Source of the DNA: Moniliophthora roreri
Lineage: Eukaryota; Basidiomycota; Agaricomycetes; Agaricales; Marasmiaceae
Assembly: GCA_001466705.2 (NCBI GenBank)
Contig: LATX02000196.1
Location: 372,001-436,000, forward strand
Direction: 5' to 3'
DNA length: 64,000 bases
The notes below the pieces were generated by a model that did not search any database, was not told the DNA's origin, and was given only the letters and a program-made list of their open reading frames with translations. Of this stretch, positions 34,003 through 45,137 are shown one piece after another. The stretch's first letter is position 1; each line of letters opens with the position of its first letter. The position numbers were made by a program, and so were the translations under genes.

Positions 34003-36373
34003 ATGCACCTTTCCTTCAAGCAATTGAGTTCCATCCTACTATTCGCCTCCCTATCTAGTGCGGCTACCGTCACCCTCGGCAATACCACTATTGTCGGACA
34101 AGACATATCTTCTCAAGGATTGGAGTTCTTTGGAGGTAAGGACAGAGAATCATGCTTCAGTAAACCTAGCAGCTGATCTCCGTGACCCAGGCATTCCTTT
34201 TGCCGAGCCACCTGTTGGAAACTTAAGGCTAAAACCTCCAGTACAAAAAATTTTCCTTAACATCCCCACTTTTGATGCGACTTCGTTTGGCGCGTCATGC
34301 CTACAAGTTCCCGTGTTCGGCAGTGTAAGACAGTTTCTGACGCCTCGTGGAATTGTGCTTCTAACTCAAGCTCTCATTCATGAAGGCTGACCTTTCGAAC
34401 ACTACTCTATCCGAAGATTGCCTGTTTATCAATATCATTCGACCGGCTGGCATCGAGGGACGTGATGCAGCGTTACTTCCCGTAATGGTGTACATCTATG
34501 GAGGCGGTTTTCTCAGTACGTTCCTCGTCCTTTTAGGCACATAGTCAGTAAAAAATGTTACCGTACTTTAGTCGACGGTCCTGCACCCAATGCCAACGTA
34601 ACTCGTATCGTGGCGCGTAGCGTTGAACGAGTGAGTTCGACCCTCGTTACCTCTTTTTCGGTCTCAACCCAAGTCTATAGGGCACTCCAGTTATATACGC
34701 CAGCTTCAATTATCGTCTCGGGCCTTTAGGCTTTCCAGCTGGACAAGAAGCAGCGGATAAAGGTGCCCTTAATCTCGGACTCAGAGACCAGTTGGCGGCA
34801 CTGGGATGGATTCAAACCAATATCGCAGCATTCGGAGGTGATAAAGATAAAGTAAGACTGCGTGAAACATCACCGTAGCTTGGAAAGTGGACTCACACTT
34901 ACGTTTACAGGTCACCCTGTTTGGTAGCAGTGCTGGCGCTGTTTCGATATCCACACTCTTTTTCAACTCTGACCTGGAGAAATATGCTAGAGCTGCTGTA
35001 CGTCTGATCGTTTTTCAAGATATCTTTTCCGTTTCTAATTTACACTTGCTCGTTAGATTATGGAATCTGGTATCGCAGGGACCACTATCTCGTTCGATTC
35101 GGCACGTCGTCAGAATCGCTGGGAAAGTTTTGTCGCCGCCATACCAGAATGCAGGGATACCGCGAAATCAAACAATACATTTGATTGCTTGAGGAGAGGC
35201 AACGTCGGCACTACTCACTTCATTCAAGCAATCAGGACCTCTTTGGATGAGGCGGACGAACTGTTTCCTTGGGTACCTACCATCGACGGTCCAGAAGGCT
35301 TGTTCCCCGAACTTGCATCTGAATTGTTGAAGAAAGGGCAATACTCGAAGATTCCCTTTATCACTGGTAATACCCTCGATGAAGGTGCGTTATAATTCTA
35401 TTGCAGCGGACTCGAACACGCGTTCACGAGTACACCCGGAATCGCAGGTACTATATTTACTGCATCAACTGTAATCGCATCTGAGCAAAGCATGCGCGAA
35501 GCCTTGATTGGGAATTTTACAACTGTCTCAGGAATTTCCACTCCTGATCCAGAGTTGGATAATGCAGTCAATACTGTCCTCAGGCTCTATCCAGATATCC
35601 CGGCCCTTGGTTCTCCGTTTAATACAGGGAACGAGACTTTCGGATTGAGTACGACCTACAAGCGGTTGTCGGCAATCTGTAAGTACTATATCCCATTATT
35701 GAGACTCAGACTAGCCTTAATTTTTTCAATTTAGACACCGACATGGCATTCCACTTCCCCCGACGTTCGTGGATAAGAACTCTGGCACAAGCAGGCGTCA
35801 AGGCTTACGGTTATCAATTCTCATACCCCGAACTCAACCCATCACCTGCACTTGGAGGTAAACTCGTTCAACCAACTTTCCCGAGCACACGACTGACACT
35901 GTGCGAAGTTGCTCATTCCAGCGAGCTAAACTATGTCGTTGGGTTTGCATATTTCCCTTCGTCTTTTGTGCCATCGGCCACAGCGGCAAGGGTTAGCGAG
36001 CAGATTATTGATTATTGGGTATCGTTTGCAACGAGCTTGGATCCAAATGATGGTTTGGGCTGCGATCGTTAGTCTTCCGTCCTCCCATAATATTCTAAGC
36101 AATGGTTGACAAGTTGTTACGTGCAGGTCCAGTTTGGCCACAATATACCGTCGACGATCCGGTAGGTATCGTTTGAGTATTACTGCATGAGCGCCAGCTA
36201 ACACGGAACCAGGCTCTTCTCGATTTGAATGGAAGTGATACTGGTCCTCTTCTTGTGAGTACCGACGCCGAGTTTCTCTCCCGCTTATTGATGTTCCTCC
36301 TCTCCCCCAGGATACCTACCGTAACGACCAGTTCGACTTTGTAGACTCAAATCCAGTGATCTTCCGCCATTAA
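34003..36373 (+). CDS. Secreted type-B carboxylesterase/lipase, copy 2
   Basis: Thirteen exons splice in phase to 564 residues: 34003-34135, 34191-34324, 34386-34515, 34572-34630, 34681-34851, 34911-34997, 35057-35384, 35448-35678, 35735-35857, 35909-36067, 36127-36161, 36213-36254, 36311-36373. The signal peptide is MHLSFKQLSSILLFASLSSA. Catalytic marks: GIPFAEPPVGNLRLKPP, SEDCLFINIIRP, YGGGF (oxyanion hole), nucleophile elbow GSSAG, acid Glu in LDEG, and His in VAHSSELNYV. It differs from copy 1 at the elbow (GSSAG against GFSAG) and around the His. It should hydrolyse extracellular esters. Identical exon phases show that the copies arose by duplication. Confidence 0.92.
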
Positions 36374-36496
36374 TGAGGACCGAGTATTTATAAAGTACCT
36401 ATCCTGGGCTGTTTCTGGGTATATGATCTTTGTTCTTCATTCGTTGACCATACATCTGCAATTACGTAATGCATCCTTCTACCTCCTTGCAAACCT

Positions 36497-38275
36497 CTAC
36501 TGAACGAACGGCAACAAAGCCTGGGGCAATATCTCTGGAATTGCCAATCCATTAGGTGACTCGATGTTTTGGAAGTACTACGAAGAAGTGTCGTCAGTTA
36601 CATTCCCTGGAATAGAAAGGCAAAACCGAAATCTCACGTCAGCAGGCCACCCTACATAAAGCGTCGTCAGTTAAGTACTTTTCACGTAGAAATAGCGAGG
36701 ATTTACAAGGTCCAGCAGCCCACCATGAGAGACCACTCCACTTTCCGGACTGCGCGATAGAGCACAAAGCACCAAAGACGGCAGCAATACAATCGGGGTT
36801 TGAGCCTGCACCAATTTCACCAAGGAATCTTCGGAGGTTGTTGTCGATGAGCCATTGGGTGGCATCGGCGAGCCTCTCCTCGCCAATTGTGGACGATACG
36901 CAGACTTCGGAGGTGCCAGAGCCGTCAGAGTCGAGGTATTGGTGCATTTCTGTCATAGAAAGTATGTGAGGTGAGGCATCATGACGAAGACAGGTGACCC
37001 ACCGATGGCAAAGTTATCGTTAGGATCAGTGAGGTTGGTGAATGCCTCAGCGTTGCCAGAGTTTAACCAAGCTTTAGGTTTGGTATGTTAGTTGATAAAG
37101 AGATGAGATGAAGAAGACATGCTCCAAGCGCCGGTACAAGCTGCACACACACATGACACACATCAGTACGAAAACCAACGATGGAGTGGAGGGAAGCAGG
37201 ACGTACATATTCCTTCAACGAGCACAAGCTGACTCGTAGCACCACTGGCTCGTACACCGTTGATACCTGCTTGCATCTACAAGGAGCATGAACAATGTGG
37301 GGTAGAGGTAGAATGGGGCTTCACGCACCATAGCAGCAACATCGGTAGCAGGGACATCATGAGGCTCGTTCATGAGGTCTACATACATGATCGTGAATCA
37401 GGATCCTCGGATTTGAGTAATTTGCACGAACCAAAGATGACATGGTCGTTGTCAACCTTAACAACCAAAAGTCAGCACTCCAGGGAACCATCGTATTAGG
37501 GAGACGTACGAAGACAGCGGCGAGGTTCGACCAGACTGATAATTGTCCATTCAACAGGTACAGGAGAGACAAGGTTGAGGTGGCTTACGAGTTTGGAAAC
37601 TGAGGGGAAAGCGCCCCAGACATGCCCAAACCAAAAGTATCCGAAAAGAAAGACTCACTCTTCCGTGCTAGTCAGAGTCGCACCATTGTAGATCAAAAAG
37701 TTGTGTGCTACCCAGATTGCACGTTAGTGCTAGGAAACTACGCTGTAGTGACGGTCGGGTAACATACGTTCAATGGCAACGAAAGCGTCTTTCCCTGTGA
37801 CGGTCCACGTTTCTCAATCAACGAGCCACATTCTTCTCCTCTATTCACTCGACCTCAACGAGATCACCCAGGTAGGTCTCGTCAAAAGCACCGGTGATAC
37901 CAGTAGCAGGTGGTGCCAATCTCTCCAGCTGGAAGGGAACACGGAAAAAGTTGAAGCCTTGCCCGACAAAGTACTACATTGCAATATGAACGAAAATACA
38001 GGTATAAGGGGGTTGATAGAACGCACGTCAATGGAATTAGGAGATGGCCATGTATAATCTGTCCCCAGCTCTCCAGGTATGTTCTGATTACCAAACTCTG
38101 CGCTGGATTCGTTAACACCAAGGTAAGTGAACGTCTGGGCGTCGGTGCATTCCGAGGCGAGGGGTGCTGGTGCGGTCACGGTACGAGTTTCACGTTTGAC
38201 GTTGGTACTGGCGGTTGGAACAGCGATAGCAGAGGTAGCAAAGAGAGCCAATGAAGCCAGAGATGGAGACCGCAT
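36497..38275 (-). CDS. Secreted GH5 endoglucanase (endo-beta-1,4-glucanase)
   Basis: From ATG 38275 the signal peptide (MRSPSLASLALFATSAIAVP) leads through a short linker straight into a GH5 domain, with no CBM1. Marks in order: FTYLGVNESSAEFGN, GTDYTWPSP, VGQGFNFFRVPFQLERLAP, AFVAIEPHNF, the acid/base Glu in LMNEPHDVPATD, FAIEMHQYLDSDGSG, the nucleophile Glu in FLGEIGAGSNPD, SWWAAGPWW, and a C-terminus ending LPQALLPFVQ. It cleaves internal beta-1,4 bonds in cellulose. There are about a dozen introns. Exon 1 is 38275-38027 and the last exon is 36577-36497. The last two introns restore GPWW and the true end, which an unspliced reading misses. One junction near 37800-37860 is not resolved, and one intron near 37090-37130 appears to use a GC donor. 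Confidence 0.85.
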
Positions 38276-38318
38276 CTTTAGTGCTACGGATGTCCTTCAC
38301 CCTGGGACTGGGACGGCC

Positions 38319-38325
38319 CTTTATA
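38319..38325 (-). promoter_or_regulatory. TATA box of the GH5 endoglucanase
   Basis: TATAAAG on the minus strand, 43 nt before the ATG at 38275, set in the short palindromic context CCCTTATAAAGGG. Confidence 0.55.
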
Positions 38326-38329
38326 AGGG

Positions 38330-40490
38330 GTAAGTGATAGTATCCGCGAAATTTCCGAATCGTTTCCGAGTGGTAGTGAGGATGAAAATTGGGACTAATA
38401 ACTCCGATGATGGGTATAAATAAGGATATTTTGTCATACCATGCGGTTGATCCACAAATAAGCATGGAGTTTCATAAATTCGTCGTCTGCTGTAGCTCGA
38501 GAGTGCATCATCTGGAGGCGACTGCTACTTATGCGCAGAAGGCATGTCCGTAGCCGATTAATGGGCCTGTTTCGACGATGGAGGGATATCTTATAGGAAG
38601 GAATAATGTGATAGCTCGTGTGAGTGGTCGTGAGGTTTTGGGAGGTGAGGGTGCGTACCATTCCTGGACCATAGTAACCGTGTCATTCCGTCTCTACCTC
38701 CAATGCCACTTCATCCCTTCCGTCACAATCTCCCCAGCTACTGTATGATCTAGGTAGACTAAGCCATTCGATTGGAGAAATCCCCGGAAAATTACATAGG
38801 TGAAGGAACAAAGATGCGAGGAGACGTGCTTCAGGCGCCGGCCACCCTCGGATTATCGTGGAGCATCAAGCACTTCCGTCTACCATAGGAAACGACGTGG
38901 AAGTCCCAAAAGCAATCTTCCAATTCTGGTCCTGTAAGAACATCCAGGTAGCCAGCCTTTTGAAAAGATCATATATCATAGTTCAGTCTTTACTCGCCTA
39001 CCATGAGGCCCCAACGTATATCGGAAAATTTGCTCCAAGCCGCTCCGGTATGTGTTCTACTGACATTCTATTTGATGCAAAAAGCTCCATGTAGACACGA
39101 GAAATTGCCAGAAGGATGCATCCTTGAAGCGGAATGGGATTGATGATGATTGAAGCTGCTGGACGTGAATTTCCTTGAGCGCTTCTTCTCACATCTTTAG
39201 CGACGAAAACAACACCGCAGCTCATTACATACTGTATATCGAATAATCTCGGGACCTTGATTGAAACCATCCGCTATGTGGCAGCTAACACGGATCGATT
39301 CAACAAAAGGTCGTGTGGAAAAGTTGTGATCTCATAGATGTCGATGTTTGGCTCAGTTACTCGTTGTCGTTAGCAGCCACGGTCCATACTCATTAGCACG
39401 ACGTCTGCAAGTTGACAGGGACTCTTAGCTGCCATCACACCCTGATATCTCGCTCTAGCAACTTCTGAATGGTCTGAAAGCCCGACTACATGATGAGAAA
39501 TAAGTACGTGAACCGGGGTTATGAGAGCAAGGTGAGCTGGTCGTCTTGGACGATCTAGTCGTTTACTCATTTATTCTTTTCGACAGGTCGTGTAGTCTCT
39601 ACAAGAGTATTCAGGAATGGTTCAGATACTCTGGTAAGCTAAGTGGAAGGGTGCCATAGTTTTCTGTACGACTATTTTCACTTTCTTCCGCTCACCACGA
39701 CTCAACTTGGCCCGATCCATCAGCTACGAACTTTCCGAAAAAATCAATTTACACGGCATTCGTCATAGTCTTTGGACACCCCTTTGGGCGCGTAGACAAG
39801 CATCTTACGGAGTCGCAGCGTAATTCGATCGAAGAAGAATTTTGGTTTGGGATTATGGAAGAAGGTCGAGAATATTGGGGCGGTTGAAGAGGATAAGACA
39901 TCAGAGTCAGGTTGATTGCGAGTATGCAGCATTCACTCCACTCGGTTCATTTACTCATCTCCAGTCAATAGCGCCTATTTTCCTACTTCAGCTCTGCAAG
40001 TTTGTGGGAATGCTCGAATTCACTGCACCGCCTCCGCACCTCTGATCGCAATGAGAAAAACATGTGGTTTTTCGCGAGGGATTTGTGGAGGCTTTAAATG
40101 AGTTGATGCATCTGACGGGCGCTCGGACAAGTCGTGTAGCATTTGGGAATGAGGTGTCGACAGCATTTATAGTGAGCCATCCGTTGTTAGGCGAGTGTAG
40201 CGGTGCATTTCACACGTGCGACGCGCTGAATACATTTCTTTGTCACAGTGTATGGTGCATTCTGGTCCCTGAGCGGTTGCGACTGGGCGCTACGTTGATC
40301 TACCTGTAGACCGATTTATTTCTACGGAGATAGAAGAGGGCCGTGGCGTCCCCATATTGATATGGGTTCGGCGATCATACAAAGGTGTGTAGTGCTCTAT
40401 GCTTCGCCTCCGGATACATGGATAACACGCTTTTAAGTATGAACGTTCAGGCCGATTTCCTTCAAAGTGCTGTATGCAGACTATTGCTAT
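38330..40490. other. 2.2 kb without a recognisable gene
   Basis: Only scattered frames under 95 codons occur, none with protein-like features. The right end (from about 40190) is related to the promoter region of carboxylesterase 2. Confidence 0.5.
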
Positions 40491-40496
40491 TTGGTC

Positions 40497-40504
40497 TATT
40501 TAAG
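40497..40504 (+). promoter_or_regulatory. TATA-like box of the truncated carboxylesterase 3
   Basis: TATTTAAG lies 40 nt before the ATG at 40544, matching the two full-length paralogues. Confidence 0.6.
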
Positions 40505-40543
40505 AAGACAGGTCCGGAGGAGGTACACACTAAACAACCCACG

Positions 40544-40633
40544 ATGCATCGTCCCCTCAAGCTTTCCATTCCCTTCTTACTTCTGGCTTCTTTAGTCAGT
40601 GCAGCCACCCAGAATTATCAGTGGAAGAATTAA
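40544..40633 (+). pseudogene. Carboxylesterase 3: signal peptide only, truncated
   Basis: The frame MHRPLKLSIPFLLLASLVSA matches the signal peptide of copy 1 (MHHPLKVSTPFLLLTSLVSA). Homology ends right after 'ATQ', and the frame stops nine residues beyond the signal peptide. The following DNA ('aattatcagtggaagaatta...') is unrelated to the esterases. The promoter and start are kept while the whole catalytic part is missing. Block C begins about 175 nt further on, so the truncation is probably linked to that rearrangement. Confidence 0.8.
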
Positions 40634-40959
40634 GGATTACATGGATTACACGAGGATTAAACATGTTCAGGCTCATAGGATCTTGTTGATGTATATTAAT
40701 CTGTACGTTTGGGATTATTAGGTTACTTGACGGGATACTGTGGGATTATATCTACTGAGTGGATTCCAGTAAATGTCTAGTAAAGATTAGCCGATCTGGT
40801 ATTCCCGGGTACGCCAGGCCCGTTATCTCTAGTGTTCATCCGCAAGAGTTGAGTTTGAGGTCGGAATAGGGACTCGTCATATGCTCGGGATAGCGCTCCA
40901 GTAAAAATACGCAAGCAGCGAGAAGGGTTGATTCTATCGGTTCTCTGCGTTCAGCGTGT

Positions 40960-41310
40960 CCGTTAACACACAGAAGGACGTATTTACACACCTTAACGCG
41001 GGTATTTCGTACATCTATCCTACTCTCCACAACTGGCGACTTGCCTGGTGCTTTGACTCCAGCACTGCCGAGTGGGCATGAGAACGCTGTTACCCACAGT
41101 TTGAGATTGTCGGGGCAAGGAAAGACGATCAATTCGAGGGGGTCCATGTGTTCCTAGTATTCATTACCACGATTCAAGTTAAACGCTGAAATGGGGGAGA
41201 GAGATCTGGGTGGAGCCGGTTATGGAGAGCTGTTCCTGAGGTCCGAGAGGTTGTATTGGTCAACGAGAGGTTATTTTGCGTCCTTGGAAGTCGCCTAATG
41301 AGATAGGAAT
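40960..41310 (+). pseudogene. C-terminal X-family fragment in block C
   Basis: Counterpart of the fragment at 23560-24061. It contains ERC.PQFEIVGARKDDQFE and FLVFIT, with stops in the same frame, so it is more decayed than the copy in block B. Confidence 0.55.
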
Positions 41311-42335
41311 CAGGGAAAATGCCAGTAAACTCAAAGACGTACCAATCATGTCCAATGACGATCTATGGCTATCTTCGTCTTCGTACGCTGTCAGTCTGCA
41401 GCCTTTGGTGTATCGCATTGGGGACGATCGATGAGGCCGGCCTCTCGACTTGAAGTACGCTGTCCCTGGAATATGTACGAGGAAATCGATAAGTACGAGA
41501 GAACGTACATGATTACGCTAGTCGTGAAACGCCGAGGGACACGAAACAGGTTTGCTGCCAGCGGAGATAATAATATTTGTTGAAGGCATGTTTGGTGTTA
41601 TCGTCTTTGCAGGCAGAGACTTCTATGGCGGGGGAAGCGAGGAAGGCAGCGGAGTGACACCGGCCAGAGTATGCGAAATGGGGCGGAGAACACTGATGGA
41701 TGCAGTGCTGAGAGGGGAGATTCTGGTGCAGCGGCGGACAGGCGAAAGGTTGTGAGATGGTGAGGGAAGACTGAAGTAAGTTCTCAGAAGTAGACACTTG
41801 TTTGGAGTTGCAAGAAACGTATTCAATGAAAGTATGTGAGTACAGGCGTCGCGTCGTACATAGTGAAGGGCAGGTTATTCGCTGCCAGTTAAGCGCCCAA
41901 TGCCATCCACTGACCTATTCTTTGAAACGACTTTCTCGTACCATCCACACTCACGACTCTTCAACTTGTCACTTATAGTATCAAGTGGGATTGCAAAGAT
42001 TTGGGTGCCAAGACTGAGACAGCTCAACACTTTGAGCTTGGATAGACGCGTATTGATTCTAGCTTGGTGTCTCACAGTCCAAAGCTACACTCATTCATAT
42101 GTTGTAGTAATCCATATCTCAAACACTTTTCTTTTCCGAACAGCACTCAGCGATGCCTCAAGTAGCGCTACAGTCGCACTATCTCCCAAATGAGCAGCAT
42201 TTCCATCAAACATCATGCCCACGACATGTAGAATGCTGCAACAACAAACAACGGTGCCTCATGTCCCCCACGACCCAGCTTGCCCTTTAACCACCATCCT
42301 TACCCCCCTTTGCTCAACCGGATCCGACACTGCAA

Positions 42336-44345
42336 ATGAGTATCCACGACTCGCAATTGTCCGTCACAGGCACGTTAAACAATGTCAATGGTGATCAAGT
42401 CAACGTTCATATTCATAGAGACGACGCAAAAGTCACCGAGTGCACAATATTCGGCCAGGTGAGTCCAAGACGTATGTATTCTGAGATCCTTACCGCTGAC
42501 GCTGGGTTCACAGTTCGAGAATGTGAAACGCGGCCATGTCATCGGTATGAAGGAGCTGTACTCAGAGGACCTCTCAGAATGGGACTGGCATTGGCAAAAT
42601 GGGGAGTTGGTTGGTCGATGGCGTGGGTCCACTCAGAGAACGATATCTACTGTTTCAAGTTCATCCCAATCAACAATCCAAGTTCACTGCAATAACATAC
42701 GAAGGTGAAGGTGCACAAGAGGCTTGGGAGGATGATTTCAGGCAATTTTCCCGTGCCAGGTTCGTTTCCCCCCTCCCTCGACAGAAAAACTTTGCTAATC
42801 AGCGGACAGTCGGACGGGCTTGTTCCAACTCTTCGGTATCAGTCAATCAGAGGTCCCAATGTTGATCTTTCACCATGGTGCGCATCACAAACTTTCTTCC
42901 GTCAACGACATACTCTGAACCAGAATGCATAGAATTGATCCCAGTGGCCCATTTCTACACCAAGTCATTATGGATGGACATATACATGGATTATCTGTTG
43001 GTGAGTTCATATCCTGATTTTCGAAGGTCTGGCACTCATTCCGTAGGTGAACGAGGGATGCAGGGAGGAGGATTTGTGGATGGACACGAGAAGAGGGATT
43101 CTTTGCAGTGGACCCACCGGACCTCATGTCAGCTTTCCACTGTTGCCCAAGGATGACACAGCTCTTCAAGCTCTTCCTTCGACCCTGGACATGCTGGAAG
43201 AAGGAAATTCTGTCGCATTCTTCAGCAAATTCGGATCAAATGTGGACAGAGGTGTTTTAGCATGTGCATGGGAGTTTCGTGAACGAACCTATCTCGACAA
43301 CTTGTTTCCAAAGACGACGGAAGACCATCAACACGAGGATAACAGCCGCTCCCAGTTGACAACCGACCATCCCTACCTCTGGCGAAATTCGCCCCACGAT
43401 CTTCCAATCGACATCGGCGGGTTACATTTCGATACGGTCTACTCGTCTTCGCTGGAGCCCGTTGCGAGGTGGCCGCCAGAAGCACCTGGGCTATGGATGT
43501 TGTCGGATGTGAATGGGTTGGTGGAGGAGACACGAATTGATGGTGGATTGACGCGGTGAGTGTGGACTCGGCCCCTCTGCAATTCGGGCTCATTTCCGCA
43601 GTTTCCAGTTGGTTCGTCAAGGGGAGGAAGTTCGCCTTGACACTAAATTTGATTGGGAAAGGTTCTGGAGAGGTTGGTTATCACAATCCTCCCGTGTGTT
43701 TGATTTTCCCAAGATGACGGGCCGTCAAGAAAGCTTTTGTAGGTGTCTCGTCCTTTTTAAGCATGCGAAGAATGCTGATCATCTTGTGTGTTACCAGCTG
43801 TGGTTGATCCACCCGAGCGACTTGAGTTGCGATCTATCCGACACGAATATGAAGCATATGATGGACTCTCGGTTTTTTTTGACCTCTGTGATGCTGTTGA
43901 AGAAATCCAACCCATCTACTTCTTCCTCTATCCTCCCCCAATGACCATATCAGAACTCATGTCATGGATGGGTGGACACACCCATTTCTGGTCTTTTGAT
44001 GAGGATGGTCGGTCAAAGATACCAAAAGGGGAATGGGAGCGATGGAACATTCCGATACTCACCCTATCCGTACTTTATGACCCTGAAGGACTGGTATCAT
44101 GGTCCTCCAACATCTACTCTGCCCTCTGCAAATGGCAAATTGCCCGAGGTTTTGACCCCAGCACTGCTGATTGGGCACGAGAATGTGGGTACCCAGAATT
44201 CAAAATCATTAGGAAACGGCCGGGTGTGTTCTTAGTCATTACCGCAACTCAAGATGAACACTGACATACTTATTACAGAGAGTTCTTGGCGGAACGTTTA
44301 TGGAGTGCGGTTCCTGATCTGGATATTAGCGCTTGTGCTTGTTGA
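42336..44345 (+). CDS. Gene X3: third copy of the unrecognised family X
   Basis: Plus-strand copy with the same exon plan as X1 and X2. Exon 1 is 42336-42458 (MSIHDSQLSVTGTLNNVNGD, ending TECTIFGQ). The next exon opens with FENVKRGHVIGMKELYSEDL, followed by WDWHWQNGELVGRWRGSTQ. The long exon at about 43047-43556 is open: EEDLWMDTRRGILCSGPTGP, PSTLDMLEEGNSVAFFSKFG, FDTVYSSSLEPVARWPPEAP. Later come LSQSSRVFDFPKMTG, GGHTHFWSFDEDGRSKIPKG and ALCKWQIARGFDPSTADWA, ending VPDLDISACAC at 44345. No frame break was noticed. The N-terminal VTGTLNNVNGDQVN resembles the GG/NN-rich starts of some fungal repeat proteins, but I infer no function. Confidence 0.7.
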
Positions 44346-44584
44346 TAGCTGCCTGTAATTGAAGTGCACCTTCCAGCCTACAGTAGAAACTGAAATTGCT
44401 GATATCTGATAGCTGAAAGGGTGGTCTGCAGGGTATCATTGGTGAATTGCAGGGTGCATTTGATGAAACCCAACATCTATCCAGGGGTTTGGTGGTCCTT
44501 CAATGTGAAGAGTGAGAATTGTGATGGATGTTCACAGCAATCTGATAACCACAAAGTTGGTGTTGGTGAAACAATGAAAACAAG

Positions 44585-44589
44585 GACTG
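44585..44589. repeat. Target-site duplication (left) of the gypsy element
   Basis: GACTG immediately before the 5' LTR. The same five bases follow the 3' LTR at 51196-51200. Confidence 0.85.
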
Positions 44590-44792
44590 TGCAAGCATAT
44601 TGCAGCACTGCCACATACATTGACAGGTATATATATATGACCACCGTAGATAGTCATGACATCTCTTTTCTTTTCCTTGTACTTCGATCACACAAGCACA
44701 ATCCCATACGCTTCGCTAGTTACTTGTCTTGTGTGACCTTCAGTCCTTTCATTCCTTTTCCCAGTGTTGTTCGTGCACTGCATGAGTTTCCA
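44590..44792 (+). repeat. 5' LTR of the gypsy element
   Basis: 203 bp, TGCAAGC...TTTCCA. It differs from the 3' LTR at seven positions, all transitions that trace to five CpG sites. Confidence 0.92.
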
Positions 44793-45137
44793 CTTTTTTT
44801 TCAACTCGAGAATAGCATATTGGGATTCTCGCTTGTAGACATTACACATATTTCAATGTAACACTCAGATGAACAAAAACGAACATTTAATGCATAACAA
44901 CCAATGATTTGACAAAAACGCCCAACACCATAAACAACGCCCAACAACTTGACAAAATGCCCAAAGACTTTATAACACCAATAACATTTGCAGTGAAGAC
45001 TATTGCCCAACGTATTGCCTTTGAGAAAACCATATAAGGCAAGACATTAACCGGTACCAAACAAGGGTCCGAATAAGAATCACCTCAAAAGCTTCTCTTG
45101 CCTTTTTCTTCCCACCCCCACTCTCTCTCCCTCTCGC

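Larger units (their letters stand above)
40808..44584. repeat. Segmental duplication block C, inverted copy of block B
   Basis: Reading rightwards, this follows block B on the opposite strand from about 24225 down to about 20630: 'aggcccgttatctctagtg', the X-family fragment, spacer, gene X3, and the region downstream of X. At 44585 it is interrupted by a retrotransposon and resumes at 51201. Only the far side of the CAP gene was not followed with confidence. Confidence 0.85.

Noticed and set aside
36639..36956. GH5 gene truncated after GPC
   Set aside because: The frame only appears to end there. Splicing at CCTT/gtaaat...tatgtag/GG and one more intron restores GPWW and the normal C-terminus ending at 36497.
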